Counted from the first letter of the stretch, positions 35,000 to 44,502 are shown. The stretch: 64,000 nucleotides of DNA from Streptomyces sp. SJL17-4 (GCF_036826855.1 NZ_CP104578.1:5677501-5741500); one strand, 5' to 3'. The notes: generated from the letters alone by a model not told the origin. Numbers and translations: made by a program.

Positions 35000-35494
35000 A
35001 TGCGCGTCTACATCGGCTCCGATCACGCCGGCTACGAACTCAAGAACCACCTCGTCGAGTGGCTCACGGCACACGGCCACGAGCCCGTCGACTGCGGTCC
35101 CCACATCTACGACGCCCTGGACGACTACCCGCCGTTCTGCCTGCGTGCCGCCGAGAAGACGGCCGCGGACCCGGACAGCCTGGGCGTCGTCATCGGCGGT
35201 TCGGGCAACGGCGAGCAGATCGCCGCGAACAAGGTGAAGGGGGTGCGCGCCGCCCTCGCCTGGAGCGAGCAGACCGCCGCCCTCGGCCGCGAGCACAACA
35301 ACGCCAACGTGATCTCCGTCGGTGGCCGGATGCACACCCAGGAAGAGGCGACCAAGTTCGTCGAGATCTTCCTCAGCACCCCGTACTCCGGTGACGAGCG
35401 TCACACCCGCCGGATCGACATGCTCACCGCGTACGAGAACACCGGCGAGCTCCCCCCGATCCCGGCGCACCACCCGCAGGAGCCGACCGCCTGA
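35000..35494 (+). CDS. rpiB: Ribose-5-phosphate isomerase B
   Basis: RpiB interconverts ribose 5-phosphate and ribulose 5-phosphate in the pentose phosphate pathway. The 164-residue protein begins MRVYIGSDHAGYELK with the phosphate-binding DHAGYELK motif. The active-site loop VVIGGSGNGEQIAANK has Glu where the E. coli enzyme has Cys, which is the M. tuberculosis type of active site. The C-terminal extension past ~150 is unremarkable. CACACT (34987-34992) 7 nt before the ATG suggests a leaderless transcript. The stop overlaps the start of the DNA glycosylase gene (TGATG), so both are translationally coupled. Confidence 0.95.
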   Translation: MRVYIGSDHAGYELKNHLVEWLTAHGHEPVDCGPHIYDALDDYPPFCLRAAEKTAADPDSLGVVIGGSGNGEQIAANKVKGVRAALAWSEQTAALGREHNNANVISVGGRMHTQEEATKFVEIFLSTPYSGDERHTRRIDMLTAYENTGELPPIPAHHPQEPTA

Positions 35495-36303
35495 TGCCCG
35501 AGGGGCACACGATCCACCGACTGGCCGCCGACCACCGGGAACGGTTCGGCGGCCGGTCCGTGCGGGTGACCAGCCCGCAGGGCAAGTTCACGGACTCGGC
35601 GGCGCTGCTCGACGGCTCCGTGCTCGACACCACCGAAGCCCACGGAAAGCACCTCTTCCTGGGCTTCGCCGGCATGGGCTGGGTCCACATCCACCTCGGC
35701 CTCTTCGGCAAGGTGAACTTCGGGGACGCGCCCGCCCCGCCGCCCACCGACACGGTCCGGCTGCGCCTCGCGAACCCCGAGGGGTACGTCGACCTCCGCG
35801 GCCCCACCACCTGCGCGCTCATCACGGACGCCGAGAAGCGGGCGATACACGACCGCCTCGGCCCTGACCCGCTCCGCGACGGCGACGACCCCGACCGGGC
35901 CTGGCGCCGCGTCTCCACGTCCCGCACCACGATCGCCGCGCTGCTCATGGACCAGAAGGTCATCGCCGGCGTCGGCAACGTCTACCGCGCCGAGGTCCTC
36001 TTCCGGCACGGCATCGACCCCTACCGCGCGGGCAGGGACCTGACGCGCCGGGAGTGGGACGCGATCTGGACGGACCTGATGGAGCTCATGCGCGAGGGCG
36101 TCCGCCTGAACCGCATCGACACCGTCCGCCCCGAACACACCCCCGAGGCGATGGGCCGCCCGCCCCGCGTGGACGACCACGGCGGCGAGGTCTACGTCTA
36201 CCGCCGCGCCCACATGCCGTGCCACCTCTGCACCACGGAGATCCGCACCGCGGACCTGGCAGCCCGAAACCTCTTCTGGTGCCCGGGCTGCCAGCAGCGC
36301 TAG
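35494..36303 (+). CDS. Fpg/Nei-family DNA glycosylase (endonuclease VIII-like)
   Basis: This bifunctional glycosylase/AP lyase excises oxidised bases. The N-terminus PEGHTIHRLA gives the catalytic Pro1-Glu2 after Met removal; Gly3-His4 and HTIHR place it with the Nei (rather than MutM) branch of actinobacteria. The helix-two-turn-helix LMDQKVIAGVGNVYRAEVLFR (~148-170) holds the conserved Lys and Asn. The C-terminal zinc finger C-x2-C…WCPGCQQR (~243-268) is complete. Length of 269 is normal. It overlaps rpiB by one base and is followed after 13 bp by a convergent acetyltransferase gene. Confidence 0.92.
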   Translation: MPEGHTIHRLAADHRERFGGRSVRVTSPQGKFTDSAALLDGSVLDTTEAHGKHLFLGFAGMGWVHIHLGLFGKVNFGDAPAPPPTDTVRLRLANPEGYVDLRGPTTCALITDAEKRAIHDRLGPDPLRDGDDPDRAWRRVSTSRTTIAALLMDQKVIAGVGNVYRAEVLFRHGIDPYRAGRDLTRREWDAIWTDLMELMREGVRLNRIDTVRPEHTPEAMGRPPRVDDHGGEVYVYRRAHMPCHLCTTEIRTADLAARNLFWCPGCQQR

Positions 36304-36316
36304 AGGGCGCGCCCCA

Positions 36317-37546
36317 CTAGAACCCGTGCGGCAGCCACGGCGCGACGGGCGACCCGAACGCCACCGACGCCTCCACGAGCGCGCCCTCGCGCAGCTCCCG
36401 TACGCGCCCGGCCGCGGCCAGCGAAACCAGCGAGGTCCCGCCCAGATAGGCGGATCCCAACTCCCGTACGGACAGCGCCAGATCCGCCGGATCCGACGTC
36501 CGCACACACGTCGCGCCCTTCTGGTCCCCGACCAACCGCCACCGCCCCTCGTTCCAGGGACAGAACGCGTCCTCGACCTCGAACACCACATCCACCGGCG
36601 CCTGATACGTCCGCGCCTCCAGCGCCCCGCCGACCTCCACCAGCCGCACGAACAGCGACTCCCTCAGCGTCGGCTGGCACCGCCGTACGTCCGTCACGAG
36701 GCCCAGCCACGCGTCGTCCACGGGCCGACTGTGGATCCGTACCTTCGTGGTCAGGTCCACCGCGCACACGAACCGCCACAGCGCCGCGTTCGCCGCCGCG
36801 TCGAGCCCCATCAGTTCGTGCACCACCACCGTCCCGTCGGGCCCGGCGAGCGACCAGTCCGGCTTGACCGCGTAGCGCACGAAGCCCACGACCTCCCCGT
36901 CCCGCTCGGCCAGCACGCACTGCCGTGCCGACGCGCCCTCCCGGCTCCCCGCCGGGTCGAGCAGCGGCAGCCGCTCCCACCCCGGTCGCCGGACCAGCAT
37001 TCCCGGCCGGGCCGGTACGAGACGCGCGTACACCGCCTCGCACGCCCCCAGGGACTCCGCCGGGTCGGCGGCCCGCAGCCTCACCGACTCCGTGCCGTCC
37101 GGGACCATCAGCCGCACCCGGTCCGTGGGGATCGTCGCGTGCGCCGTGTACGAGGCCGCGCCGTACCCGAACCGCCCGTAGATCTCCGGCTCCGAGGCCG
37201 TCAGGACGGCCAGCGGCTCGCCCCACGCCCGTACGTCGTCCAGCTGCCGCCGCATCATCGAGGTCAGGATCCCGCGGCGGCGATGCGTCCCCGCCACACC
37301 CACCATCGTCACCCCGGCCACCGGCACCGACGCCCCGCCCGGCACGGTGAGACCGAACGAGAACGCCCCCGCCGTGCCCACCGGAAGGTCCCCGTCCCAG
37401 GCACCGAGGAACCGCTCGTGCTCGGTCAGGTCCTGCCAGAGCCGTCGCTCTTCCGGCTCCTCCGGCACACCCCCGAACGCAAGCTCCAACACCCCGTACC
37501 AGCGGTCCCACTCGGTCGGGTCGAGAACCCGCAGTTCCGTAGTCAT
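36317..37546 (-). CDS. Eis-like GNAT N-acetyltransferase
   Basis: This 409-residue protein has the three-part Eis architecture. It comprises an N-terminal GNAT domain with the acetyl-CoA loop VAGVTMVGVAGTHRRRGILTSMMRR (~76-100), a second degenerate GNAT domain (~160-290) and a sterol-carrier-like C-terminal domain (~300-409) ending GSPVAPWLPHGF. In Eis the C-terminal carboxylate is the catalytic base, and the terminal Phe is conserved here. Mycobacterial Eis acetylates amines including aminoglycosides; the Streptomyces substrate is unknown. The start is ATG 37546. Confidence 0.9.
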   Translation of the reverse strand: MTTELRVLDPTEWDRWYGVLELAFGGVPEEPEERRLWQDLTEHERFLGAWDGDLPVGTAGAFSFGLTVPGGASVPVAGVTMVGVAGTHRRRGILTSMMRRQLDDVRAWGEPLAVLTASEPEIYGRFGYGAASYTAHATIPTDRVRLMVPDGTESVRLRAADPAESLGACEAVYARLVPARPGMLVRRPGWERLPLLDPAGSREGASARQCVLAERDGEVVGFVRYAVKPDWSLAGPDGTVVVHELMGLDAAANAALWRFVCAVDLTTKVRIHSRPVDDAWLGLVTDVRRCQPTLRESLFVRLVEVGGALEARTYQAPVDVVFEVEDAFCPWNEGRWRLVGDQKGATCVRTSDPADLALSVRELGSAYLGGTSLVSLAAAGRVRELREGALVEASVAFGSPVAPWLPHGF

Positions 37547-37652
37547 ATGCCATCGATATCAGCGACGCCCGCCCGGGGCGACCCGATTTCGCGCACATTG
37601 TCACAGGGGTACCCCTGCGCGATGTCGGACGGGATGGATAGGGTCCAGGCCA

Positions 37653-38798
37653 ATGGGACACCGCGCCGGAGTGAAGACGTACGCGGTCCGGATGCGCCGA
37701 CGCGCCCGCCGGGCCCGCATCGCGCTGCGCAGATCCGGTGTCGACTACTTCCGCGGGGACGGCTCCGACTGGCTCGCCTTCGCCGGACTCCTGCTGATGA
37801 TTCCGGCCATCGCCCTCGGAACGCTCCTCGACCCGGTCTGGTGCGCACCCGCCGCCCTCGTGCTGCCGATCGTGGCCGGCGGGCTGCTGCTGCGCCCCGC
37901 CAGCCTGCTCGGTCTGTACGCGGCCGCCGCCGGCGCCCTCATCGTCGAGTCCATCGTCCTCGGCCCGTACACCCAGGGCCCCGCGCGCGTGACCCCCGGC
38001 ACCGTCCTGGTCGTCGCCGCCTGCGGACTCTTCGGACTGCTCATCGCCCAGTTCCGGGCCCGCGTCGGCGTGCCCTGGCGGCGCGGCGGCACCATGCTCT
38101 TCGACCTGCGCGAGCGCATCCGCGTCCAGAGCGCCCTGCCGCGGCTCCCGCAGGGCTGGCACCGCGAGATGGCCCTGCGACCGGCCGGCGGCCAGTCGTT
38201 CTCCGGCGACTTCGTCGTCGCCGCCCGCACCCACGGCGGCCGGACCCTGGAGGTCGTCCTCACCGACGTCTCCGGCAAGGGCATGGACGCGGCCTCCCGC
38301 TCCCTGCTGCTCTCCGGCGCCTTCGGTGGACTCCTCGGCTCGCTCCCGCCGCACGGCTTCCTGCCCGCGGCCAACGGCTATCTGCTCCGCCAGAACTGGG
38401 ACGAGGGCTTCGCCACCTCCATCCACCTCGTCCTGGACCTGGAGTCCGGCGACTACGAACTCTTCTCCGCAGGCCACCTGCCCGCCCTCCAGCTCCACGC
38501 GGGCAGCGGACGCTGGGAGGAGAAGGCCGCCGACGGGCCGCTGCTCGGTGTCTACGACGGCGCCGAGTTCCACCCGGACAAGGGCTCCCTGCGCCCCGGC
38601 GACGTCCTCATGCTCTTCACCGACGGCCTGGTCGAGGCCGCCGACCGGGACATCGCCGAGGGCATCGACCGCCTCACCGGCGAGGCCGACCGCTGCGTCG
38701 TGGAAGGCTTCGACGGCGTCGCCTGGGACCTGATCGAGGCCGTCGCCAAGGACGTCAACGACGACCGGGCCCTGCTGCTCATCTCCCGCCGCGCCTGA
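37653..38798 (+). CDS. Membrane PP2C-type (SpoIIE) serine phosphatase
   Basis: This 381-residue protein starts at ATG 37653; GTG 37671 in frame is an alternative. A basic N-terminus (~15-30) is followed by three or four membrane segments (about 40-135), then a cytoplasmic SpoIIE/PP2C domain (about 165-380). Metal-binding motifs are GQSFSGDFVVAA, VLTDVSGKGMDAA, and LMLFTDGLVEA…, ending DDRALLLISRR. Such phosphatases dephosphorylate anti-sigma-factor antagonists, and Streptomyces has many. No anti-sigma or antagonist gene is adjacent. TAGGGT at 37638-37643 is a likely -10, giving a near-leaderless transcript. Confidence 0.9.
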   Translation: MGHRAGVKTYAVRMRRRARRARIALRRSGVDYFRGDGSDWLAFAGLLLMIPAIALGTLLDPVWCAPAALVLPIVAGGLLLRPASLLGLYAAAAGALIVESIVLGPYTQGPARVTPGTVLVVAACGLFGLLIAQFRARVGVPWRRGGTMLFDLRERIRVQSALPRLPQGWHREMALRPAGGQSFSGDFVVAARTHGGRTLEVVLTDVSGKGMDAASRSLLLSGAFGGLLGSLPPHGFLPAANGYLLRQNWDEGFATSIHLVLDLESGDYELFSAGHLPALQLHAGSGRWEEKAADGPLLGVYDGAEFHPDKGSLRPGDVLMLFTDGLVEAADRDIAEGIDRLTGEADRCVVEGFDGVAWDLIEAVAKDVNDDRALLLISRRA

Positions 38799-38922
38799 GA
38801 CGATTCGTCACGGGGCGGCCGGGGCAGGGGAGTTGATGGCACCATGGAGACAGCGGGGGGCGTGTGGTGCGACGTGTGCTCCCCGGCGAGCTGGGCGGGA
38901 CCGACCGAGGGTGTGATCAGTT

Positions 38923-39117
38923 GTGGCCATTTCACTGTCTGTGGTGTTGCTGTTGGCAATCATCCTGGTGGTGCTGATCCGCGGGGGGAACCTCAAGGGC
39001 GGCCCGGCGGTGGTCGCGGTCCTCTTCGGCTTCTTCCTCGCCTCCACCGGCATGGCCGACGACATCCAGCGCTTCCTGGACTCGATAACGCAGACGGTCG
39101 CCTCCATAAAGTTCTGA
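38923..39117 (+). CDS. Small membrane protein
   Basis: This 64-residue protein starts at GTG 38923 and has two hydrophobic helices (SLSVVLLLAIILVVLI, residues 4-19, and AVVAVLFGFFLASTGMA, 29-45) separated by RGGNLKGGP. It ends in an amphipathic DDIQRFLDSITQTVASI. The pattern is strongly constrained and recurs in Streptomyces genomes as an uncharacterised protein. No ribosome site is ideal (GAGGG is 9-13 nt upstream). It stops four bases before the convergent amphi-Trp gene. Confidence 0.7.
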   Translation: MAISLSVVLLLAIILVVLIRGGNLKGGPAVVAVLFGFFLASTGMADDIQRFLDSITQTVASIKF

Positions 39118-39121
39118 CCGT

Positions 39122-39493
39122 CTAGCCGCCCCTGGCGGCCTTGGCGCTCTTCTTGGGGGCGGGCTTCGCCGACCCGACGGGCTTCGGGGCGGACCGCTTC
39201 GGGGCGGACCGCTTCGCCGCGCGGTCGCTGCCCGCGACGGCGCGGCTCGGCGCCGTCCGGCGAGGGCGGTCCGTCGACCACTTCAGCTCGATCTCCAGCT
39301 CGATCTCCCCGTCGCCGACCTCCAACTCCACCTCGCTGCGAAGCTCGTCGGGGATGCGCAGGCTGAGCGTTCCGTCCCCCAGACGCAGTTCCGCCTCCCC
39401 GCCGGCCCTCAGGGCGTCGGCGAGCGCGGTCAGCTGATCGGCAGCTTCGAGACGGGACAGCGAGCGCTTCCGCTCGAACTTCAGATCCTTCAT
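39122..39493 (-). CDS. Amphi-Trp domain protein
   Basis: This 123-residue protein opens MKDLKFERKRSLSRLEAADQLTALADAL, followed by LGDGTLSLRIPDELRSEVELEVGDGEIELEIELKW; this is the compact amphi-Trp domain (residues 1-75) ending in the conserved Trp. The remainder is a Lys/Ala/Pro-rich basic tail with KRSAPKRSAPK repeats that could contact nucleic acid. Function of the domain is unknown. It is likely monocistronic and is the last gene before the tRNAs. Confidence 0.82.
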   Translation of the reverse strand: MKDLKFERKRSLSRLEAADQLTALADALRAGGEAELRLGDGTLSLRIPDELRSEVELEVGDGEIELEIELKWSTDRPRRTAPSRAVAGSDRAAKRSAPKRSAPKPVGSAKPAPKKSAKAARGG

Positions 39494-39626
39494 CGCGGCC
39501 TCCGGTGCGGCGGGAGAGGGGCTGAGCCCAGTCTGCGCGAGCCTGCCGGACCCGGCATCTCGCGAGCCTCCGGAAACGCCTCGGGGCCGGTCCGGAGAAG
39601 ACTTCTCCGGACCGGCCCCGAGCTCG

Positions 39627-39700
39627 TGGAGCGGGTGACGGGAATCGAACCCGCGTAGCTAGTTTGGAAGACTAGTGCTCTACCATTGAGCTACACCCGC
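39627..39700 (-). tRNA. tRNA-Gly (TCC anticodon)
   Basis: The minus strand reads GCGGGTGTAGCTCAATGG… with acceptor stem GCGGGTG/CACCCGC, D-arm, anticodon stem CTAGT/ACTAG with loop CTTCCAA (anticodon TCC, plus-strand 39666-39668), GGTTCGATTCC T-arm and an encoded CCA. No variable-arm anomaly is seen. Confidence 0.95.
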
Positions 39701-39832
39701 ACAGCATCGCGCCGCAGGTCACGAGGACCGCGGCACGAAGAGCATGGTAGCGGTTCGGGGGCCCTTCGTGCACACCCGGAAAACGGGGGGCGCCGCACAG
39801 TCCCCATCCATGTACCCTACGTGTCGCACCGA

Positions 39833-39909
39833 CGGGGTGTGGCGCAGCTTGGTAGCGCGTCCGCTTTGGGAGCGGAAGGCCGTGGGTTCAAATCCCGCCA
39901 CCCCGACCA
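39833..39909 (+). tRNA. tRNA-Pro (TGG anticodon)
   Basis: CGGGGTGTGGCGCAGCTTGG… forms acceptor stem CGGGGTG/CACCCCG with A discriminator and encoded CCA. The anticodon stem TCCGC/GCGGA encloses TTTGGGA (anticodon TGG at 39867-39869), and the T-arm is GTTCAAATC. Both tRNA genes lack a neighbouring integrase, so neither appears to be an occupied attachment site. Confidence 0.95.
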
Positions 39910-39972
39910 TGACGATCACGCGCACAGCCCGCGCGCTCTTGATCACGTTGTGGGCGTCATCCCGCTTGCGGT

Positions 39973-39978
39973 TACTAT
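39973..39978 (+). promoter_or_regulatory. Probable -10 element of tig
   Basis: TACTAT, about 100 bp before the trigger-factor start, is the best -10 in this gap; TTGTGG at 39948-39953 is a possible -35 with a long 19-nt spacer. Confidence 0.4.
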
Positions 39979-40080
39979 GCAAGCTGCGTGCCCGTGTGTC
40001 TTTCTGACCGGGCCGAGCCACCGGAACCGCCACACGCGGCGACGGTGGATTCCAGGAATCAGCCACAAGGAGACCGAACC

Positions 40081-41466
40081 GTGAAGAGCGCCGTGGAGAC
40101 CCTGAACCCGACCCGGGTTCGGCTCACTGTCGAGGTGCCCTTCGAGGAGCTCAAGGACAGCCTCGACGCGGCGTACAAGAAGATCAACCAGCAGGTCACG
40201 GTCAAGGGCTTCCGTAAGGGCAAGATCCCGGCTCGCGTGATCGACCAGCGGTTCGGCCGCGGCGCCGTGCTGGAAGAGGCCGTCAACGACGCGCTCCCGA
40301 AGTTCTACACCGAGGCCGTCAACGAGGCCGAGGTCAACCCGCTCGGCCAGCCCGAGGTCGACATCACCGAGCTGAAGGACGGCGAGCTGCTGGCCTTCAC
40401 CGCCGAGGTCGACATCCGCCCGACGCTCGAGATCCCGGACTACTCCGGCATCGAGGTCACCGTCGACGCGGTCGAGGTCACCGACGAGGACATCGAGAAG
40501 TCCGTGGAGCAGCTCCGTGAGCGCTTCGCCTCGACCTCCGCTGTCGAGCGCGCCGCCCAGGACGGCGACGTCGTCACCATCGACCTCGAGGCCAAGGTCG
40601 ACGGCGAGGTCCTGCCCGACGGTGTCGCGAGCGACGTCTCGTACACCATCGGCTCGGGCGAGCTGCTCGACGGCATCGACGAGGCCGTCAAGGGCCTGGA
40701 GGCCGGCGGCGAGGCCACCTTCACCTCGCAGCTGAAGGGCGGCTCCGCCGAGGGCAAGGACGCGGAGGTCACCGTCAAGGTCACCACCGTCTCCGCCCGT
40801 GAGCTCCCCGAGCTCGACGACGAATTCGCGCAGATGGCGTCGGAGTTCGACACCCTCGACGAGCTCAAGGCCGACAGCCGCAAGCGCCTCGAGAACATGA
40901 AGCAGTTCGACCAGGCCACCCAGGCCCAGGAGCGCGTCCTCGACGAGCTCCTCAAGCTGGTCGAGGTCCCGATGCCCGAGAAGCTTCTCGAGGACGAGAT
41001 CAACACCCGCAAGCACAACCTGGAGCACCACCAGCTCGGCCAGATGGGCCTCGACCTCGCGAAGTACCTGGAGATCCAGGGCAAGACCGAGGAAGAGTTC
41101 CTGGCCGAGACCAAGGAGCAGGCCGAGAAGGGCATCAAGACGCAGTTCATCCTCGATGAGCTCGTCAACAAGGAGAAGCTCGACGTCTCCCGCGAGGAGC
41201 TCACCGAGCACCTGTTCCGCCGTGCCGCCTCCTCCGGCATGAGCCCCGACCAGTTCGCCCAGGCCGTGGCCGAGGGCGGCCAGGTTCCGATGCTCGTCGG
41301 CGAGGTCGCCCGCGGCAAGGCCCTCGCGGTCGTCGTCGAGGCCGCCAAGGTCGTCGACAGCAACGGTGAGGTCGTCGACCTCTCCGACGACGAGGACGAG
41401 GTCGAGACCGCCGCCGAGGCCGTCGAGGCCGTCACCGGCGAGGCCGAGGTCTCCGAGGACAAGTAA
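40081..41466 (+). CDS. tig: Trigger factor (ribosome-associated chaperone and peptidyl-prolyl isomerase)
   Basis: Trigger factor binds the ribosome exit tunnel and helps nascent chains fold. GTG 40081 follows AAGGAG; length 461. The N-terminal ribosome-binding domain includes the loop signature [19 protein letters not shown] (residues ~40-58). An FKBP-like domain follows ([15 protein letters not shown]…[14 protein letters not shown], ~160-240) and a helical C-terminal arm domain (~260-435). The tail is acidic ([17 protein letters not shown]…). It lies directly upstream of the clp genes, an order seen in many bacteria, but a strong 19-bp hairpin separates their transcription. Confidence 0.97.
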   Translation: MKSAVETLNPTRVRLTVEVPFEELKDSLDAAYKKINQQVTVKGFRKGKIPARVIDQRFGRGAVLEEAVNDALPKFYTEAVNEAEVNPLGQPEVDITELKDGELLAFTAEVDIRPTLEIPDYSGIEVTVDAVEVTDEDIEKSVEQLRERFASTSAVERAAQDGDVVTIDLEAKVDGEVLPDGVASDVSYTIGSGELLDGIDEAVKGLEAGGEATFTSQLKGGSAEGKDAEVTVKVTTVSARELPELDDEFAQMASEFDTLDELKADSRKRLENMKQFDQATQAQERVLDELLKLVEVPMPEKLLEDEINTRKHNLEHHQLGQMGLDLAKYLEIQGKTEEEFLAETKEQAEKGIKTQFILDELVNKEKLDVSREELTEHLFRRAASSGMSPDQFAQAVAEGGQVPMLVGEVARGKALAVVVEAAKVVDSNGEVVDLSDDEDEVETAAEAVEAVTGEAEVSEDK

Positions 41467-41495
41467 GGGGCCCTCCGCCCCGCGCGGACCCCGTT

Positions 41496-41535
41496 CCACG
41501 GGCCCGTACGCACTCCAGTGCGTACGGGCCCGTGG
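41496..41535. terminator. Terminator after tig
   Basis: Perfect 19-bp arms CCACGGGCCCGTACGCACT (41496-41514) and complement (41517-41535) are separated by only two bases. No T tract follows; the hairpin isolates tig from clpP1. Confidence 0.8.
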
Positions 41536-41570
41536 ACGTACGAGGACCCGGCCACGCGCCCCCAACTACC

Positions 41571-41587
41571 TTGCGCTCCCAGCGAAC
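41571..41587. promoter_or_regulatory. ClgR-type box upstream of clpP1
   Basis: TTGCGC-TCCCA-GCGAAC (reverse GTTCGC-N5-GCGCAA) fits the ClgR activator motif GTTCGC-N5-GCG known at Streptomyces clpP1 promoters. Its centre is about 47 bp before the putative -10 TAGGGT at 41626-41631. Confidence 0.7.
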
Positions 41588-41625
41588 AGTTCGGGAACCG
41601 GGATGGCGTTGTCCTACCTGCGCGT

Positions 41626-41631
41626 TAGGGT
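41626..41631 (+). promoter_or_regulatory. Probable -10 of clpP1P2
   Basis: TAGGGT lies 76 bp before the clpP1 start with no good -35, as expected for an activator-dependent (ClgR) promoter. Confidence 0.45.
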
Positions 41632-41706
41632 CCATGAAGAGAGGGCAGTGCCCTCGGTACGAGACGCTGAGACGGCCCTGGCCGTCGGAGACGAGCAGGT
41701 GGATAC

Positions 41707-42324
41707 GTGACGAATCTGAAGCCTTACGCCGCGGGTGAGCCGTCCATCGGTGGCGGCCTCGGCGACCATGTCTACAACCGGCTGCTCGGCGAGCGGATCA
41801 TCTTCCTCGGCCAGCAGGTCGACGACGAGATCGCCAACAAGATCACCGCCCAGATGCTCCTCCTGGCCGCCGAGCCGGACAAGGACATCTACCTGTACAT
41901 CAACAGCCCCGGCGGCTCGGTGACGGCCGGCATGGCGGTCTACGACACCATGCAGTTCATCCCGAACGACGTCGTCACCATCGGTATGGGCATGGCGGCC
42001 TCCATGGGCCAGTTCCTGCTCACCGCCGGTGCCGCCGGCAAGCGCTTCGCGCTGCCGAACACCGACATCCTGATGCACCAGGGCTCCGCCGGCATCGGCG
42101 GCACCGCCTCCGACATCAAGATCCAGGCCGAGTACCTCCTGCGCACGAAGAAGCGCATGGCCGAGATCACCGCGCAGCACTCCGGCCAGACCGTCGAGAC
42201 GATCATCCGCGACGGTGACCGTGACCGCTGGTTCACCGCGGACGAGGCCAAGGAGTACGGCCTCATCGACGACATCATCACGCACGCCGCAGGTGTTCCG
42301 GGCGGCGGCGGCACGGGCGCCTGA
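41707..42324 (+). CDS. clpP1: ATP-dependent Clp protease proteolytic subunit 1
   Basis: This serine protease subunit forms tetradecamers with ClpP2 that degrade substrates fed by ClpX or ClpC. The GTG start at 41707 gives 205 residues. The catalytic serine is in [13 protein letters not shown] (~100), the histidine in ILMHQGSAG (~125) and the aspartate in the RDGDRDRWF stretch (~174). NSPGGS (~70) forms the oxyanion loop. The handle helix [17 protein letters not shown] is intact. It is the first gene of the clpP1-clpP2 operon, 61 bp upstream of clpP2. Confidence 0.97.
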   Translation: MTNLKPYAAGEPSIGGGLGDHVYNRLLGERIIFLGQQVDDEIANKITAQMLLLAAEPDKDIYLYINSPGGSVTAGMAVYDTMQFIPNDVVTIGMGMAASMGQFLLTAGAAGKRFALPNTDILMHQGSAGIGGTASDIKIQAEYLLRTKKRMAEITAQHSGQTVETIIRDGDRDRWFTADEAKEYGLIDDIITHAAGVPGGGGTGA

Positions 42325-42385
42325 GCCCGTCCGCCCGCCCAAGAGCCCCAGCCCACCGAACGCCACCAGGACGGTGAACACCCAG

Positions 42386-43048
42386 ATGCAGAACAACCTC
42401 TCCGCGAGCGGCCTCTACACCGGCGCGCCGATGGACAACCGCTACGTCGTGCCGCGCTTCGTCGAGCGCACCTCGCAGGGCATCCGCGAGTACGACCCGT
42501 ACGCCAAGCTCTTCGAGGAGCGCGTGATCTTCCTCGGGGTGCAGATCGACGACGCCTCGGCCAACGACGTCATGGCGCAGCTGCTGTGCCTGGAGTCGAT
42601 GGACCCGGACCGCGACATTTCCATCTACATCAACAGCCCCGGTGGCTCCTTCACCGCGCTGACGGCGATCTACGACACGATGCAGTTCGTGAAGCCGGAC
42701 ATCCAGACGGTCTGCATGGGCCAGGCGGCCTCCGCCGCGGCCGTGCTGCTCGCCGCCGGCACCCCCGGCAAGCGGATGGCCCTGCCGAACGCCCGCGTGC
42801 TGATCCACCAGCCGTCCGGCGGCACCGGCCGTGAGCAGCTCTCCGACCTGGAGATCGCCGCCCGCGAGATCCTGCGCATGCGCAGCCAGCTCGAGGAGAT
42901 GCTGGCCAAGCACTCCTCGACGCCGATCGAGAAGATCCGCGACGACATCGAGCGTGACAAGATCCTCACGGCCGAGGACGCCCTGGCGTACGGCCTGGTG
43001 GACCAGATCGTCTCGACCCGTAAGAGCACGGCCGCCGCGGCACACTGA
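42386..43048 (+). CDS. clpP2: ATP-dependent Clp protease proteolytic subunit 2
   Basis: This second ClpP subunit has 220 residues from ATG 42386 ([25 protein letters not shown]…); GTG 42374 in frame has a nearer AGGA and is an alternative. The catalytic serine is in [13 protein letters not shown] (~115) and the histidine in VLIHQPSGG (~140). Catalytic Asp lies in the DIERDKIL stretch (~189). The N-terminal propeptide region is expected to be processed. It is co-transcribed with clpP1; actinobacterial ClpP1 and ClpP2 form a mixed complex. Confidence 0.97.
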   Translation: MQNNLSASGLYTGAPMDNRYVVPRFVERTSQGIREYDPYAKLFEERVIFLGVQIDDASANDVMAQLLCLESMDPDRDISIYINSPGGSFTALTAIYDTMQFVKPDIQTVCMGQAASAAAVLLAAGTPGKRMALPNARVLIHQPSGGTGREQLSDLEIAAREILRMRSQLEEMLAKHSSTPIEKIRDDIERDKILTAEDALAYGLVDQIVSTRKSTAAAAH

Positions 43049-43063
43049 CGCCCTACCTTCCCG

Positions 43064-43108
43064 TGGCACGGTACGCGTGGCCGAATCGCGACCATGTGAA
43101 CCGTGCCA
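43064..43108. other. Inverted repeat between clpP2 and clpX
   Basis: TGGCACGGT (43064-43072) pairs with ACCGTGCCA (43100-43108) over a 27-nt loop. It may be a processing site or weak attenuator that sets clpX expression apart from clpP2. The 156-bp gap may also hold a clpX promoter. Confidence 0.4.
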
Positions 43109-43204
43109 AGGGGGGCCCGAACGAGGGGCCCGGCAAGGTACCGTCGAATATGAGGCACCAGGAGTCGCTGAACCAAGCGCTCCCAGGCGAAGGGGAAGCA
43201 CCTC

Positions 43205-44488
43205 GTGGCACGCATCGGTGATGGCGGCGACCTGCTCAAGTGCTCGTTCTGCGGAAAGAGCCAGAAGCAGGTGAAGAAGCTCATCGCGGGACCCGGTGTG
43301 TACATCTGCGACGAGTGCATCGACCTCTGCAACGAGATCATCGAGGAAGAACTCGCGGAGACGAGCGAGGTGCGCTGGGAGGAACTCCCCAAGCCCCGCG
43401 AGATCTACGAGTTCCTCGAGGGGTACGTCGTCGGGCAGGAGCCCGCGAAGAAGGCCCTCTCGGTCGCGGTGTACAACCACTACAAGCGCGTCCAGGCCGG
43501 CGAGAACGGCGGCGGGGCGGGCCGTGACGACGCCATCGAACTGGCGAAGTCCAACATTCTGCTGCTGGGCCCCACGGGCTCCGGCAAGACGCTCCTGGCC
43601 CAGACGCTGGCGCGGATGCTCAACGTCCCGTTCGCCATCGCCGACGCGACGGCGCTGACGGAGGCCGGCTATGTGGGCGAGGACGTCGAGAACATCCTGC
43701 TCAAGCTGATCCAGGCGGCCGACTACGACGTCAAGAAGGCCGAGACCGGAATCATCTACATCGACGAGATCGACAAGGTCGCCCGTAAGAGCGAAAACCC
43801 GTCGATCACCCGCGATGTCTCCGGCGAGGGCGTGCAGCAGGCCCTCCTGAAGATCCTGGAAGGGACGACGGCCTCGGTCCCGCCGCAGGGCGGCCGGAAG
43901 CACCCGCACCAGGAGTTCATCCAGATCGACACGACGAACGTGCTCTTCATCGTGGGCGGCGCCTTCGCCGGCCTGGAGAAGATCATCGAGTCGCGGGCGG
44001 GCGCCAAGGGCATCGGCTTCGGGGCGACCATCCGCTCCAAGCGCGAGATCGAGGCGAGCGACCAGTTCCAGGAGGTCATGCCGGAGGACCTGGTGAAGTT
44101 CGGGATGATCCCCGAGTTCATCGGCCGCCTCCCCGTCCTCACCTCCGTCCACAACCTGGACCGCGAGGCGCTCCTCCAGATCCTGGTCGAGCCGCGGAAC
44201 GCGCTGGTGAAGCAGTACCAGCGCCTCTTCGAACTCGACGGCGTGGAGCTGGACTTCGACCGCCCGGCCCTGGAGGCCATCGCCGACCAGGCGATCCTCC
44301 GCGGCACCGGCGCGCGCGGCCTGCGGGCCATCATGGAGGAGGTCCTCCAGTCGGTGATGTACGAGGTCCCGTCCCGCAAGGACGTGGCCCGCGTGGTCAT
44401 CACGGCGGACGTCGTCCGCAACAACGTCAACCCGACGCTGGTCCCGCGCATCGTGAAGAACGACGGCAGGCACGAGAAGTCGGCCTGA
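43205..44488 (+). CDS. clpX: ATP-dependent Clp protease ATPase subunit ClpX
   Basis: ClpX is the AAA+ unfoldase that delivers substrates to ClpP. GTG 43205 gives 427 residues. The N-terminal zinc-binding domain has C13-x2-C16…C35-x2-C38. Walker A GPTGSGKT is at 122-129, Walker [10 protein letters not shown] near 185, and the pore loop is GYVGED. Sensor and arginine-finger residues are in [10 protein letters not shown] and [11 protein letters not shown]. The ClpP-binding loop IGFGATIRS replaces the usual IGF tripeptide context and keeps I-G-F. It forms a functional unit with the two ClpP genes upstream and ends at a large hairpin. Confidence 0.97.
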   Translation: MARIGDGGDLLKCSFCGKSQKQVKKLIAGPGVYICDECIDLCNEIIEEELAETSEVRWEELPKPREIYEFLEGYVVGQEPAKKALSVAVYNHYKRVQAGENGGGAGRDDAIELAKSNILLLGPTGSGKTLLAQTLARMLNVPFAIADATALTEAGYVGEDVENILLKLIQAADYDVKKAETGIIYIDEIDKVARKSENPSITRDVSGEGVQQALLKILEGTTASVPPQGGRKHPHQEFIQIDTTNVLFIVGGAFAGLEKIIESRAGAKGIGFGATIRSKREIEASDQFQEVMPEDLVKFGMIPEFIGRLPVLTSVHNLDREALLQILVEPRNALVKQYQRLFELDGVELDFDRPALEAIADQAILRGTGARGLRAIMEEVLQSVMYEVPSRKDVARVVITADVVRNNVNPTLVPRIVKNDGRHEKSA

Positions 44489-44502
44489 GCCGTACGGACA
44501 TG

